Notes: generated from the sequence alone by a model not told the origin. A DNA stretch of 55,752 nucleotides from Bacteroidales bacterium (GCA_012522795.1 JAAYJT010000033.1:1-55752); one strand, 5' to 3'. Shown: positions 38,115-48,003, counted from the first letter of the stretch. Program-made: numbers and translations.

Positions 38115-38579
38115 AACCCAAACCGGACTTTTTTAATACTTCCGCTCAATACTAATTATATATCTGGTTTTTTCGGAGCATGTTTGAAGTGGTATTTCCT
38201 ATAATTTACCATGACGATACAGGAAACAGATCAATATCATACTTACCTCTTTAAAGTGTTCCGTCATAAGATTTACGGATTCGAAACATATCAGATTTTC
38301 AAAAGAAAAACTGTTAACAGGCTGCTCATGTAATTCCCGAATGAGATCTCAGCCAATGCTAAATTTTTAATCAGACAAGGTATTTTCACGTTTATAAAGT
38401 ATCCAGGACCCAATCAATAATTCTTAAAATCAGTACTTTTACAAAATTAAGAAATGAGGTGTCTGATATTTGTTTTGTTTTGCCAATATAAAACAGATTT
38501 GAACCCTCCTGAATAATTACACCGGCTTAGTAAGGTTTGTATGTAACCCAAAAGGATTATTTACGTCAAACACATTGAT
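38115..38579. other. Gene-free region before the second ECF sigma gene
   Basis: These 465 bases contain no frame with family resemblance and no clear terminator. The only structure seen is the ECF-type promoter at 38542-38567. Confidence 0.6.
38542..38567 (+). promoter_or_regulatory. Candidate ECF-type autoregulatory promoter
   Basis: TGTAACC (38542-38548) and CGTC (38564-38567) resemble -35/-10 elements recognised by ECF sigma factors, with 16 bases between GTAAC and CGTC. It lies immediately before the sigma gene, leaving a leader of only about 5-7 bases. Confidence 0.55.
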
Positions 38580-39158
38580 ATGATTCAAACTGATGATAAT
38601 ATAATCATCGCAAGGGTACTCAACGGAGAAACTGCTGCTTTCGAAGTGCTTGTCAATCGTTATAAAGACATGGCTTTTTCGATTGCATTACGTGTCTGCA
38701 AAAACACTGAAGACGCTGAAGAAGTAGCTCAGGATGCCTTTTTGAAAGCATATCAGTCTTTGAGTAAATTCAAGCAGGAATCAAAATTTTCAACATGGTT
38801 GTATCGTATTGTTACAAATACGGCTATTTCTTCAACACGTAAAAGGAAAATTGCCATGGTTTCGCTTGATAAACCAATAATTGAGAACTACTCAGAAAAT
38901 GAAATACAAAATAATATGAACCAGTTTGATTTTGAAGAACAAAGTCGTATGATCAAAAAAACAATGCAACTACTTCATCCTCAAGACTGTTTGCTGCTGA
39001 ACATGTTCTATACTGACAATTTAAGTATTGAGGAGATTGAGGAAATAACCGGACTGACACAGACGAACATTAAAGTAAAACTTCACAGAATCAGAAAAAA
39101 ATTATATTCATTGATAAATGAACAGATGATTAAAAACAGCATACCCGTCATACATTAA
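38580..39158 (+). CDS. ECF RNA polymerase sigma factor
   Basis: The 192-residue sigma factor has region 2 at about residues 20-90 (AFEVLVNRYKDMAFSIALRV; STWLYRIVTNTAISSTRKRK) and region 4 at about 125-180 (MFYTDNLSIEEIEEITGLTQTNIKVKLHRIRKKL). The start ATG lies only 13 bases after a GTAAC-N16-CGTC promoter, so the message may be nearly leaderless. The following gene, 12 bases on, encodes a small membrane protein likely to be its regulator. It is a different subgroup from the sigma factor at 27.2-27.7 kb. The stimulus and regulon are unknown. Confidence 0.92.
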   Translation: MIQTDDNIIIARVLNGETAAFEVLVNRYKDMAFSIALRVCKNTEDAEEVAQDAFLKAYQSLSKFKQESKFSTWLYRIVTNTAISSTRKRKIAMVSLDKPIIENYSENEIQNNMNQFDFEEQSRMIKKTMQLLHPQDCLLLNMFYTDNLSIEEIEEITGLTQTNIKVKLHRIRKKLYSLINEQMIKNSIPVIH

Positions 39159-39170
39159 AAAATATATATT

Positions 39171-39608
39171 ATGGAAAGCAAAGAATTAACAGATGACTTT
39201 CTTGGAAAAGTTTTAAAAAGCACACAAACTGAAAAACCAGGACCTGATTTCACTATCAGGGTTATGAGTGATATAAGGCAAATTGAAACAGAAAAGGTTA
39301 AAAAACCGGTTTGGGCATGGAAAAACATATTAAAGGTTTTTGGCATTTTAACATTTATTGCAGCCATCTTTATTATTTTATCGCCTTTTATCGGCAATTT
39401 TGAATTATTCAACCCTGAATCTATCAGACAATATATTCAAAATTATTCTGGATACATATCCGATTTGTTTAGTGGATTTACACATTTATTTGAATTTTTA
39501 AAAGAATCTACTCTAACTTTAACTATTTTAGCTGTAATAACACTTTTACTTACAATCGAATTAATTCTCAAGAGGTTAAGTAACCGTTTTTATTTATTTT
39601 TTTTGTGA
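39171..39608 (+). CDS. Small membrane protein paired with an ECF sigma factor (possible anti-sigma)
   Basis: The 145-residue protein has a cytoplasmic N-terminal segment of about 48 residues (ELTDDFLGKVLKSTQTEKPG) and two membrane helices at about residues 50-70 and 112-133, with an extracytoplasmic loop between. It lies 12 bases after the sigma gene. No zinc motif of classical anti-sigma factors is visible. It may hold the sigma factor near the membrane, but this is inferred only from gene order. Confidence 0.6.
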   Translation: MESKELTDDFLGKVLKSTQTEKPGPDFTIRVMSDIRQIETEKVKKPVWAWKNILKVFGILTFIAAIFIILSPFIGNFELFNPESIRQYIQNYSGYISDLFSGFTHLFEFLKESTLTLTILAVITLLLTIELILKRLSNRFYLFFL

Positions 39609-39669
39609 AATTTGAAAAAGCCTTAATTTAAACTTTTTAAAAAGCACCAAATAAGAATAACAAGATATT

Positions 39670-40548
39670 ATGATTCCTGAAATATTGCATTCAGAAGTTC
39701 TGCAAACACTTAAATCTGAGATTGGAAACCAAGTAAAGATAATTTCGGTTTCACCTGTATCGGGTGGGGATATTAATCAGGCTTTCAAAATCCAAACACA
39801 AAAGGATGCATTTTTTCTGAAATATAATTTTGCGAACCGTTTTCCCGGCATGTTCCAAACCGAACACCTGGGGCTTGATCTACTCGCAGGCTCAAAGACT
39901 TTACGCATACCCAAAGTTATTAGTAATGGCGAAGCAGATAAATATAGCTGGCTTTTGCTTGAGTTTATCGAACAGGGAGCTGTTACGCATAAATTCTGGG
40001 AGGATTTCGGAACTATGCTTGCTGATTTGCATCAGAACACAAATGATCTCTTTGGGCTTGATCATAACAATTATATTGGTTCATTACATCAATCGAACCG
40101 GCAGCACGTAAACTGGTTTGATTTTTTTATTGAGGAAAGGCTTCAGAAGCAATTGAAACCGACTTACGATAAAGGACTGGCAGATAAAAAAACAATCACT
40201 CATTTCGAAAATCTGTATAAAGCCCTCCCCGATATTTTCCCTACTGAAAACCCATCACTGCTTCATGGTGATCTGTGGAGTGGTAATTTTTTGTGTGACG
40301 ACAAATCCCGGGCATGTCTGGTAGATCCTGCGGCATATTATGGTTTTCGTGAAATGGATATAGCCATGAGCAAACTTTTCGGAGGTTTTTCTTCCAGTTT
40401 TTACGAAACATATAATCAGACTTTCCCAATGGCTCCGGGTTGGCAGCAACGTATTGATATATGCAATTTATATCCGCTGTTGGTTCATGTCAATCTTTTT
40501 GGATGGAGTTATGTGGGCTCTGTAAAATCAATAGTTGGCAGATACTAA
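39670..40548 (+). CDS. Fructosamine kinase family protein
   Basis: The 292-residue kinase-fold protein has the catalytic loop LLHGDLWSGN (about residues 197-206), the metal site LVDPAAYYG (about 217-225) and the family end HVNLFGWSYVGSV. An N-terminal SPVSGGDINQAF loop replaces the P-loop of protein kinases. These enzymes phosphorylate sugar-amine (ketosamine) adducts on proteins or small molecules, repairing glycation. The gene follows the sigma-membrane protein pair by 61 bases on the same strand, but a functional link is not shown. Confidence 0.88.
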   Translation: MIPEILHSEVLQTLKSEIGNQVKIISVSPVSGGDINQAFKIQTQKDAFFLKYNFANRFPGMFQTEHLGLDLLAGSKTLRIPKVISNGEADKYSWLLLEFIEQGAVTHKFWEDFGTMLADLHQNTNDLFGLDHNNYIGSLHQSNRQHVNWFDFFIEERLQKQLKPTYDKGLADKKTITHFENLYKALPDIFPTENPSLLHGDLWSGNFLCDDKSRACLVDPAAYYGFREMDIAMSKLFGGFSSSFYETYNQTFPMAPGWQQRIDICNLYPLLVHVNLFGWSYVGSVKSIVGRY

Positions 40549-40672
40549 TAAGTATTCTCAAAATCTGGTAATTCCGGTATTTAATTACAATCTGGTCGGA
40601 CTTCTGTTAAATCAGTAATAATCTTTCTGGTATTCAATCCTTAATGGTTTCATTTTTTGAACAATGAATACT

Positions 40673-40680
40673 TATCTTTG
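40673..40680 (+). promoter_or_regulatory. Candidate -7 box for panB
   Basis: TATCTTTG matches TAnnTTTG and ends 49 bases before the ATG at 40730. It lies inside the spurious N-terminal extension of the frame (ATG at 40664), which supports the later start. Confidence 0.55.
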
Positions 40681-40729
40681 CAATCCCCAAAAATGCAAGC
40701 AAAGAATTATTTTCCTAAAGATAAATAAA

Positions 40730-41542
40730 ATGACAAAAGTAACTGCACGCAAAGTAACTACCCATGTGCTTCAGGAAATGAAGAACAGAGGAGAAAAGAT
40801 CTCAATGCTCACAGCATACGATTATTCTATGGCACGTTTGGTTGAAGCTGCCGGAATTGATGTTATTCTGGTAGGTGATTCGGCTTCAAACGTTATGGCA
40901 GGTCATAACAGTACCCTCCCCATCACCCTTGATCAGATGATCTATCATGGTAGTTCAGTGGTCAGAGCTGTTTCCAGAGCTTTTGTAGTTGTTGATATGC
41001 CTTTTGGTACTTACCAGGGAGATTCAAAAAATGCTCTTTCATCTGCTATTCGCATTATGAAAGAAACCGGTGCTGATGCCGTAAAACTGGAAGGAGGTAA
41101 GGAAATCCTTGAATCTATTGACCGTATTCTTTCAGCAGGCATACCTGTTATGGGGCATTTGGGTCTTACACCTCAGTCAATTCACAAATTTGGGACCTAT
41201 GTGGTAAGAGCAACTGAAGAAAGCGAAGCCAACAAACTGATCAGCGATGCTCATCTTATTGAACAAGCAGGCTGTTTTTCGGTAGTTCTGGAAAAAATAC
41301 CTGCAAAACTGGGTGCTAAGGTTGCCGGAGAATTAAAAATTCCGATTATTGGAATTGGAGCAGGACGTGAAGTTGATGGTCAGGTGCTGGTTATTCATGA
41401 TATGCTCGGGATCACACAGGAATTCTCACCGCGTTTCCTTCGTCGTTACAGTAACCTGAGTGAAGAAATTCAAAATGCCGTACGAACTTACATTCAGGAT
41501 GTCAAAGACCTGGAATTCCCAAACGACAGCGAGCAGTATTGA
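40730..41542 (+). CDS. panB: 3-methyl-2-oxobutanoate hydroxymethyltransferase
   Basis: Starting at ATG 40730 gives 270 residues, the usual length, beginning [18 protein letters not shown] as in other Bacteroidota PanB proteins. The metal-binding Asp lies in VGDS (D50), with AYDYS at about 29-33, and the VKLEGG and IGIGAG motifs follow. The enzyme transfers a hydroxymethyl group from methylene-tetrahydrofolate to 3-methyl-2-oxobutanoate, the first step of pantothenate and coenzyme A synthesis. The next gene starts 9 bases after its stop. No other pan genes are in the window. Confidence 0.95.
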   Translation: MTKVTARKVTTHVLQEMKNRGEKISMLTAYDYSMARLVEAAGIDVILVGDSASNVMAGHNSTLPITLDQMIYHGSSVVRAVSRAFVVVDMPFGTYQGDSKNALSSAIRIMKETGADAVKLEGGKEILESIDRILSAGIPVMGHLGLTPQSIHKFGTYVVRATEESEANKLISDAHLIEQAGCFSVVLEKIPAKLGAKVAGELKIPIIGIGAGREVDGQVLVIHDMLGITQEFSPRFLRRYSNLSEEIQNAVRTYIQDVKDLEFPNDSEQY

Positions 41543-41551
41543 TTTTTGTTA

Positions 41552-42271
41552 ATGGTGGCAATTATGCTCGACAATCTGGAATATATCAGCCGGTCAGTTC
41601 TTTATGAGGATAATCATCTTCTTATTCTGAACAAGCGTGCCGGCGACATAGTTCAGGGCGATATTACCGAAACCGAGCCTTTGCTGGAAAAAGCAAAAAA
41701 GTATATTAAAGTAAAATACAATAAACCGGGGGCTGTTTTTCTGGGGCTTCCTCACCGCCTTGATCGGCCTGTTAGCGGAGCAGTGATTTTTGCACGTACA
41801 TCAAAGGCACTTGCGCGTTTAAACAGGATACTTCACGACAGAGAAATAAAAAAGATCTATTGGGCAGTGGTAAAAAATCATCCGCCTGATAAAGAAGGGG
41901 TATTAGAGCATTTTATGTCGAGAAATAGAGAAAAAAACAAATCATACGCTTTCAGTTCGCCGCGGAAAAACACTCAACCAGCAAAACTAACATATAAAGT
42001 CATAGCTTCCAGCAATTATTACCACCTCCTTGAAGTTGAACTCATAACAGGCCGGCATCATCAGATACGCTCCCAGTTATCAGTAATTAGCTGCCCGATA
42101 AAAGGAGATCTGAAATATGGTGCTGCACGACCCAACGATGATGCAAGCATACATCTTCATGCCCGAAAATTATTGTTCACTCACCCCGTTTCGGGGATTA
42201 ACCTTAATATTATAGCACCCGTACCGAAAGATACGCTATGGTTATATTTTGAGAATATTATAGGTGATTAG
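41552..42271 (+). CDS. RluA family pseudouridine synthase
   Basis: I start at the ATG at 41552 (239 residues); an ATG at 41564 is almost as good, while the TTG at 41546 is less likely. The catalytic motif is HRLDRPVSG (Asp71), with SRSVLYEDNHLLILNK at the N-terminus and a C-terminal GRHHQIRSQL. It converts uridines to pseudouridine in rRNA or tRNA; the exact site cannot be told. It lacks the N-terminal S4 domain seen in RluC/D. It follows panB by 9 bases and is convergent with the gamma-carbonic anhydrase gene. Confidence 0.92.
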   Translation: MVAIMLDNLEYISRSVLYEDNHLLILNKRAGDIVQGDITETEPLLEKAKKYIKVKYNKPGAVFLGLPHRLDRPVSGAVIFARTSKALARLNRILHDREIKKIYWAVVKNHPPDKEGVLEHFMSRNREKNKSYAFSSPRKNTQPAKLTYKVIASSNYYHLLEVELITGRHHQIRSQLSVISCPIKGDLKYGAARPNDDASIHLHARKLLFTHPVSGINLNIIAPVPKDTLWLYFENIIGD

Positions 42272-42386
42272 GATTGACTATTAAACACCCGATTTTATGA
42301 TTAATGGTCTTCAAATAATAGAAATGGTTCGAACAGATAGATAAAAAACTCAAACAGATATACAAGCCGGAATTAATTCAGTTCTT

Positions 42387-42902
42387 TTATTCTTTATACC
42401 AGCCTGCATACATTATATAGCTATTAGCAATACGTTGTACCTGCCCTTCAAGCAAAGCTGTGTCAATATCCTTGATCTTTTTAGCCGGAATTCCGGCATA
42501 AACACTTCCGCTTTTAACAACTGTATTTTCAAGCACCACAGAACCAGCAGCAATTACTGAATTACTCTCAATTACCGCATGGTCCATGATAATAGCTCCC
42601 ATGCCAATAAGTACATTGTCGTGTATGGTACAACCGTGAATAATAGCCCTGTGCGCAATTGAAACATTATTACCAATATTTACCGGTGCTTTCTGATAAG
42701 TACAGTGTATAATCGCTCCATCCTGAATGTTCACAGTATTTCCAATCCTTATGTAGTGAACATCGCCGCGTACTACAGCATTGAACCAAATGCTGCAGTT
42801 GTTGCCCATAATTACATCGCCCACTACTGTTGCATTATCAGCGATAAAACAATCTTTTCCAAAAACGGGCCTGACACCGTTAACTGATTTTATAAGTGCC
42901 AT
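42387..42902 (-). CDS. Gamma-carbonic anhydrase-like left-handed beta-helix protein
   Basis: The 171-residue protein is built of hexapeptide repeats (CFIADNATVVGDVIMGNNCS, for example). It has the three histidines expected for the metal site: H66, H84 and H89. It resembles YrdA/PaaY-type gamma-carbonic anhydrase homologues, many of which have weak or unproven activity. It lies 66 bases after sucB on the same strand and may be read through from the sucAB promoter. A role in CO2 handling beside a CO2-releasing enzyme is attractive but unproven. Confidence 0.88.
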   Translation of the reverse strand: MALIKSVNGVRPVFGKDCFIADNATVVGDVIMGNNCSIWFNAVVRGDVHYIRIGNTVNIQDGAIIHCTYQKAPVNIGNNVSIAHRAIIHGCTIHDNVLIGMGAIIMDHAVIESNSVIAAGSVVLENTVVKSGSVYAGIPAKKIKDIDTALLEGQVQRIANSYIMYAGWYKE

Positions 42903-42968
42903 ACAATATTATTTTAGTCAGAACCAGAAAAGGAATAGAATTTCAGATTGTTCCATTTCTTTTTAAAA

Positions 42969-44264
42969 CTACAATCCCAATAAAGCTTTTTCGGGATCAT
43001 TGCCACCGAAAAGTATTTTTACCGGATTTTCAATCATTTCTTTTACCTTTACTAAAAAACTTACAGCTTCCCGCCCGTCAATTACTCTGTGATCATATGA
43101 AAGTGCCAAATACATTATAGGATGAATCTCAACCTTGCCATTAATAGCAACAGGACGTTCAACAATATTATGCATTCCAAGAATTGCGCTCTGAGGCGGA
43201 TTGATTATCGGAGTTGAAAGCATTGATCCAAATACTCCTCCGTTGGTAATTGTAAAAGTGCCTCCTGTCATTTCTTCAAGGGTGATCTTATTTTCACGGG
43301 CTTTAATTGCAAGTTCCTTAATCTTCTTTTCTATCTGATCCATAGTCATACTTTCTGCATTACGGATCACAGGGACTACCAATCCTTTGGGTGCGCTAAC
43401 AGCAATTCCGATGTCCACATAATTATGAGTAACTATCTCGTCGCCGTCAATCATGCTATTAACCTGAGGAAAAAACTTAGTGGCTTCGGCTACTGCTTTT
43501 GCGAAAAAAGATACAAAGCCTATTGAAACCCCGTATTTGTTTTTGTAAGCCTCGTTATATTCTTTTCGTAAAGCCATTACTTTGCTCATATTCACTTCAT
43601 TAAAGGTTGTAAGCATAGCTGTTTCCTGCTTCACAGCAACCAGGCGCTGTGCCAGCTTCAGGCGGAGTGTGCTCATTTTCTTACGTTCCATTTCTCTTGA
43701 GAATGGCATAGGTTTATCGCTTTCTGTAACAGATTTTGTTTTTACCGCTTCAATATATTCTTCAACATCACTCCTTGAAATACGAAGGTTCAGAAAATGT
43801 GATGCAATCTCTTCAGGCTGAAGATTATGTTCATGCATCAGTTTGCGTGCAAGAGGAGAAACACTGATCTGAATATTTTCAGGCAGTTTATGATCTTTTG
43901 CAGGAGCCTTTGCTTCTGTGAGTTTTTCTGTTTTTTCCGGCTCTTTTATTGTCTTTTCTTTAGCAGAATCCTTTGGTTCAGCCTTGGCAGGAGCTGGTTT
44001 TTCTTCAGATTTTGCTTTTTTCTCTGGTATGCCCGAAGTATTAAGTTGGGCTATAACTGTACCCACTTCAATTGTTTCACCCTCTTCAACCATAATATGG
44101 ATAACTCCACTTTCAAGTGCCGAAATTGTGAGAGTTGCTTTATCAGAGTCTATTTCGGCTATTTCAGTATCTTTTTCTACAAAAGAACCATCGCTGACAA
44201 GCCATGAAGCTAGTTGTACTTCCGAAATTGATTCACCCGGACTTGGTACTTTTATTTCAATCAT
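42969..44264 (-). CDS. sucB: Dihydrolipoamide succinyltransferase, E2 of 2-oxoglutarate dehydrogenase
   Basis: The 431-residue protein has an N-terminal lipoyl domain (residues 1-78, modified Lys42 in EIDSDKATL), a flexible Ala/Pro/Lys/Glu-rich linker (about 85-125), a peripheral-subunit-binding domain (about 133-170) and a catalytic domain ending [11 protein letters not shown] (His392, Asp396). It accepts the succinyl group from SucA and forms succinyl-CoA. It follows sucA by 91 bases. The E3 subunit gene is not in the window. Confidence 0.95.
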   Translation of the reverse strand: MIEIKVPSPGESISEVQLASWLVSDGSFVEKDTEIAEIDSDKATLTISALESGVIHIMVEEGETIEVGTVIAQLNTSGIPEKKAKSEEKPAPAKAEPKDSAKEKTIKEPEKTEKLTEAKAPAKDHKLPENIQISVSPLARKLMHEHNLQPEEIASHFLNLRISRSDVEEYIEAVKTKSVTESDKPMPFSREMERKKMSTLRLKLAQRLVAVKQETAMLTTFNEVNMSKVMALRKEYNEAYKNKYGVSIGFVSFFAKAVAEATKFFPQVNSMIDGDEIVTHNYVDIGIAVSAPKGLVVPVIRNAESMTMDQIEKKIKELAIKARENKITLEEMTGGTFTITNGGVFGSMLSTPIINPPQSAILGMHNIVERPVAINGKVEIHPIMYLALSYDHRVIDGREAVSFLVKVKEMIENPVKILFGGNDPEKALLGL

Positions 44265-44355
44265 ATAGTTAATTGTTGTTTTAGGTGATTAAGTTAAATT
44301 CCACCTGATTTATTTCAATACTGATATTTAATTTTTAAATATGCCGGAATACAGC

Positions 44356-47151
44356 CTAGTCGGCATTTGTAAGAGCCGGTCTCCATTCTTTAGGTGCACA
44401 TATCATTTTACATATTAAGCTACTACGGTGGCAGTCACACTCACCAAAGGCTTTTTCAATAACTTTTCGCTGCCTTAGATTATGTAGACTTATTGATCCG
44501 GTAGCCGGACTTCCGCTCTCGGGACGTGCAGCAAGTATAAGGTCGTATTTTGGCAAACGCTTTGAAATAAATGTCCATGCCCCCATATTAGCCGGTTCTT
44601 CCTGAACCCAGATAAAAGTTTCTGCCAGAGGGTAACCTGATAAGATACTGTCAAGCTGTTTTTCAGGAAATGGATACAACTGTTCAACCCTGATAATGAC
44701 AACGTCCCATTGCTGAGTTTTTTCACGCTCTTCAACCAATTCGTAATAGATTTTCCCTGAACACAAAATAACCCTTTTTACACCTGCTGCTTCAACTAAA
44801 TCATCTTCAATCACTTCTTTAAAGCCACCTGTAATAAAATCATTAATCGGGGAAACACAAGCCGGATGACGTAACAGACTTTTAGGAGTGAACACTATCA
44901 AAGGTTTGCGAATTTCACGATATAACTGCCTGCGAAGCAAATGGAAAAAATTGGCAGGAGTGGTACAATTAGCTACCTGCATATTATTATCGGCACAAAG
45001 GTTAAGAAAACGCTCCATTCTTCCGCTGCTGTGTTCTGGACCCTGCCCTTCGTAACCATGAGGTAAAAGCATGACCAAATCGTTCATGATCCTCCATTTT
45101 TCTTCTGCACTGCTGATATATTGGTCAATAATGATTTGAGCCCCATTGTTGAAATCACCAAACTGAGCTTCCCAGATCGCAAGAGCATTGGGTGATACCA
45201 AAGAATAACCGTATTCAAACCCAAGTACTCCGTATTCTGATAAAGAAGAGTTGTAAACACTGAAATATGCCTGCTTTTTACTTATATTGTTCAACGGAAC
45301 GTAGCGTTCTTCTGAATCTTCAATGGTTAAAACCGAATGGCGGTGAGAAAATGTTCCCCGTTGCGAATCCTGTCCGCTTAATCTCACAGGAATTCCTTCG
45401 TCAAGCAGAGTACCGTATGCAAGTAACTCACCCATAGCCCAGTCAAGCTTTCCGGTTTTTTCAAGCATTTTACGCCTATCTTCCAAAAGGCGTTCCAATT
45501 TACGGAACAAGACTTTCCCCTGAGGTTTCTCAGTTATCTGATGTCCTATTCTCATTAGTGTTTCTTTTGAAACAGCAGTAACCGGACTTTTATCAAAATC
45601 ATCAGATTTAGCCTTTCTTATCCCTTTCCAAACCTCTTCGTAAAACGGGAAGATCTTAGATTTACCAGTCTGATGGGATACTTCCAGTTCTTTTTCAAGC
45701 AAATCGTTGAAGTCGGTTTCAATATTACGGGCTTCTTCATCGGTTATTACTCCTTCGGAAATAAGCTTATTAGAATAAATCTTATATGGATCCGGATGCT
45801 TTTCAATGATCTTATATAAAATCGGTTGCGTAAACCGTGGTTCATCTCCTTCGTTATGACCATATTTACGGTAACAAAGCAAATCAATAAAAACATCATT
45901 ATTGAATTTTGCCCTGTATTCCAATGCCATACGCATTACAAAAGTTAAAGCCTCAACATCATCGCCATTAACGTGAAATACCGGTGACTGAGTAGTTTTG
46001 GCAATATCAGTACAATAAATACTGGTACGTGAATCAAGATAATTAGTAGTGAATCCAACCTGATTATTAATTACCAAATGAATTGTACCACCAGTCTTAT
46101 AACCCGGCAGACCTGACATCTGTAAAATCTCATATACAATACCCTGTCCTGCAACAGAAGCATCGCCGTGAATAAGAATTGGAATAAGCTTGTTGAGATC
46201 GCCACCATATACTGAGTCAATACGTGAACGCGCAATGCCTTCAACAACAGGATTCACTGATTCAAGATGAGAAGGATTGGGACATAATGATAAAATACAT
46301 TTCTTGCCGTTTCCATTTTCATAGGATGAAGTATAACCCAAATGATATTTCACGTCGCCCAATACAGTTTCGTCTTCATATTCTTTTTGCTGAAACTCAT
46401 TGAAAATATCCTGATATGATTTTTGCATTATATTGGCAAGCACGTTCAGTCTGCCGCGATGAGCCATTCCCAGTACTATTTCCTCTACACCCATTTCAAC
46501 GCCATATTCAATAACAGCATTCAGACCGGGAATAATAGATTCCGCACCTTCGAGAGAAAAACGTTTCTGCCCGACAAACTTACGATGGAAGAATTTCTCA
46601 AGAAATACAGCTTTTGCCAGCTTTCTTAAAATTGTCTTTTTCTCCTCTACACTGAAAGTTGGAGTATTGCTTGAGGTTTCCATCCTGGTTTTGAGCCATT
46701 CATAAGCTTCTTTATCACGAATAAAAGCAAATTCTGCACCAATTGACTGACAATATGTTTTCTGCAGGTGATTTACAATTTTTTTCAGACTTGCCTTACC
46801 AATACCAATCTCGCTTCCTGCTTCAAAAATTGTATCAAGGTCTTTTTCTGATAAACCAAAATTTTCAATATCAAGAGTAGGTGAGTAACGCCGCCTTTGT
46901 CGCACCGGATTGGTCTTGGTGAAAAGATGCCCTCTCTCCCTGTAATTGTTGATAAGATTGATAACCTTGAATTCTTTTGGCATAAGATGGCTCTCAGCAG
47001 CAGGCTCAGTATAGGATTTTCGTGCAAACTCAAATCCTTCAAAGAATTTCTGCCAACCCGGATCCAATGATCCGGAATTATTCAGGTATTGCTCATAAAG
47101 CTGTTCTATCGCATTTGGCTCGGCATTCGATAAATAAGAATGTTTATCCAT
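44356..47151 (-). CDS. sucA: 2-oxoglutarate dehydrogenase E1 component
   Basis: The 931-residue thiamine-diphosphate enzyme starts with the E1o-specific N-terminus (LSNAEPNAIEQLYEQYLN). The cofactor region is seen in IHGDASVAGQGIVYE and NNQVGFTT, and the C-terminal transketolase-like part carries the family block LSGQDSQRGTFSHRH. It decarboxylates 2-oxoglutarate and passes the succinyl group to SucB. With korAB 0.9 kb away the cell has two ways of oxidising 2-oxoglutarate. Only one possible promoter (TATTTTTG, minus strand, 47340-47347) was seen, about 190 bases upstream. Confidence 0.96.
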   Translation of the reverse strand: MDKHSYLSNAEPNAIEQLYEQYLNNSGSLDPGWQKFFEGFEFARKSYTEPAAESHLMPKEFKVINLINNYRERGHLFTKTNPVRQRRRYSPTLDIENFGLSEKDLDTIFEAGSEIGIGKASLKKIVNHLQKTYCQSIGAEFAFIRDKEAYEWLKTRMETSSNTPTFSVEEKKTILRKLAKAVFLEKFFHRKFVGQKRFSLEGAESIIPGLNAVIEYGVEMGVEEIVLGMAHRGRLNVLANIMQKSYQDIFNEFQQKEYEDETVLGDVKYHLGYTSSYENGNGKKCILSLCPNPSHLESVNPVVEGIARSRIDSVYGGDLNKLIPILIHGDASVAGQGIVYEILQMSGLPGYKTGGTIHLVINNQVGFTTNYLDSRTSIYCTDIAKTTQSPVFHVNGDDVEALTFVMRMALEYRAKFNNDVFIDLLCYRKYGHNEGDEPRFTQPILYKIIEKHPDPYKIYSNKLISEGVITDEEARNIETDFNDLLEKELEVSHQTGKSKIFPFYEEVWKGIRKAKSDDFDKSPVTAVSKETLMRIGHQITEKPQGKVLFRKLERLLEDRRKMLEKTGKLDWAMGELLAYGTLLDEGIPVRLSGQDSQRGTFSHRHSVLTIEDSEERYVPLNNISKKQAYFSVYNSSLSEYGVLGFEYGYSLVSPNALAIWEAQFGDFNNGAQIIIDQYISSAEEKWRIMNDLVMLLPHGYEGQGPEHSSGRMERFLNLCADNNMQVANCTTPANFFHLLRRQLYREIRKPLIVFTPKSLLRHPACVSPINDFITGGFKEVIEDDLVEAAGVKRVILCSGKIYYELVEEREKTQQWDVVIIRVEQLYPFPEKQLDSILSGYPLAETFIWVQEEPANMGAWTFISKRLPKYDLILAARPESGSPATGSISLHNLRQRKVIEKAFGECDCHRSSLICKMICAPKEWRPALTNAD

Positions 47152-47472
47152 AATATGATACTATAAGTTTATTATCCGCTAATTTATTGGTCCGTATTTT
47201 TGTAAAAAACCTATATGATGCTTATAATCAGTGTAATATAATTTTTAATTTATTCGGAATAAAATATCTTTTATGACTGTGAATGTTTTTTTAATTTTAA
47301 ACGTCAGAAACCCAATTTTATCCTTTTATCTCTCACTTACAAAAATAAGTACTTTTATTGAGCCTGCATTGTCAAAATCAAACAAAGAACTCATGTAAAA
47401 GGTTTTATATATCAAACAAAAAAGCCCACCGGTAACGATGGGCTGATATTTTGTAGTTTTCTGCTGGATAAA
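47152..47472. other. Intergenic region between sucA and the ferredoxin gene
   Basis: These 321 bases hold the possible sucA -7 box at 47340-47347 on the minus strand and the ferredoxin terminator at 47415-47444. Nothing else was recognised. Confidence 0.55.
47415..47444 (-). terminator. Rho-independent terminator of the ferredoxin gene
   Basis: AGCCCA and TGGGCT (47423-47428 and 47439-47444) form a stem, followed on the minus strand by a T-run. It lies about 29 bases past the ferredoxin stop. Confidence 0.75.
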
Positions 47473-47640
47473 TTAAGCCGGGTGAATTGCTTCAACCGGG
47501 CAGACATCTGCGCAAGCACCGCAATCAGTGCAGATATCCGGATCAATTACATAGATATCTCCTTCAGAGATAGCCTCAACCGGGCATTCGTCTATACAAG
47601 TTCCACAAGCTGTGCAATCATCATTAATTACGTAAGCCAT
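47473..47640 (-). CDS. 2[4Fe-4S] ferredoxin
   Basis: A small minus-strand gene of 55 residues starts at ATG 47640. The protein begins MAYVINDDCTACGTC and contains two full cluster motifs, CTACGTCIDECP and CTDCGACADVCP, with the symmetry of bacterial ferredoxins. It carries electrons at low potential in the cytoplasm. It is divergent from korAB, a ferredoxin-dependent 2-oxoglutarate oxidoreductase, so it is the obvious candidate for its electron acceptor. It has its own promoter box and terminator. Confidence 0.95.
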   Translation of the reverse strand: MAYVINDDCTACGTCIDECPVEAISEGDIYVIDPDICTDCGACADVCPVEAIHPA

Positions 47641-47684
47641 AATCTTTATTTTTTAAATAGGTTTTGAACTAATAGAATTGACTG

Positions 47685-47692
47685 CAAAGATA
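47685..47692 (-). promoter_or_regulatory. Candidate -7 box for the ferredoxin gene
   Basis: The minus strand reads TATCTTTG, a perfect TAnnTTTG, 44 bases before the ATG. Confidence 0.55.
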
Positions 47693-47971
47693 ACATTAAA
47701 AAATATAACCAGTTACTTTTTTTTATTTTAGAACCATTATGAACTAGGTTTTTGTAAAATAGATTAAAGTTCTAATTTTAAACTACTTACAAAAACGACA
47801 GTAGATAAGCAAAAACAAAACCCAAATACATCTGTTTGATATTCAGAGTTTAATAAAGATATGGATTTTTATAGGATTTTGGTTCAGGCAGAAAAAATCC
47901 TGATTTTCTGGAATAAAATCCAAGCAAAACAAAAATTATGTGTCATACTTAATTTGATCAGATAAAACAAG

Positions 47972-47979
47972 TATTTTTG
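47972..47979 (+). promoter_or_regulatory. Candidate -7 box for korAB
   Basis: TATTTTTG matches TAnnTTTG and ends 24 bases before the korA ATG. A TTTG at 47953-47956 is a little too close (15 bases) for a standard -33. Confidence 0.55.
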
Positions 47980-48003
47980 CAAAAACTAATATAGCGGTTC
48001 ATT

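Larger units (their letters stand above)
47641..48003. other. Divergent promoter region between ferredoxin and korA
   Basis: These 363 very AT-rich bases hold the two -7 boxes listed separately. I saw no further gene or repeat. Confidence 0.6.

Noticed and set aside
39155-39412. Minus-strand frame opposite the sigma partner gene
   Set aside because: It overlaps a well-supported gene in full and resembles no family.
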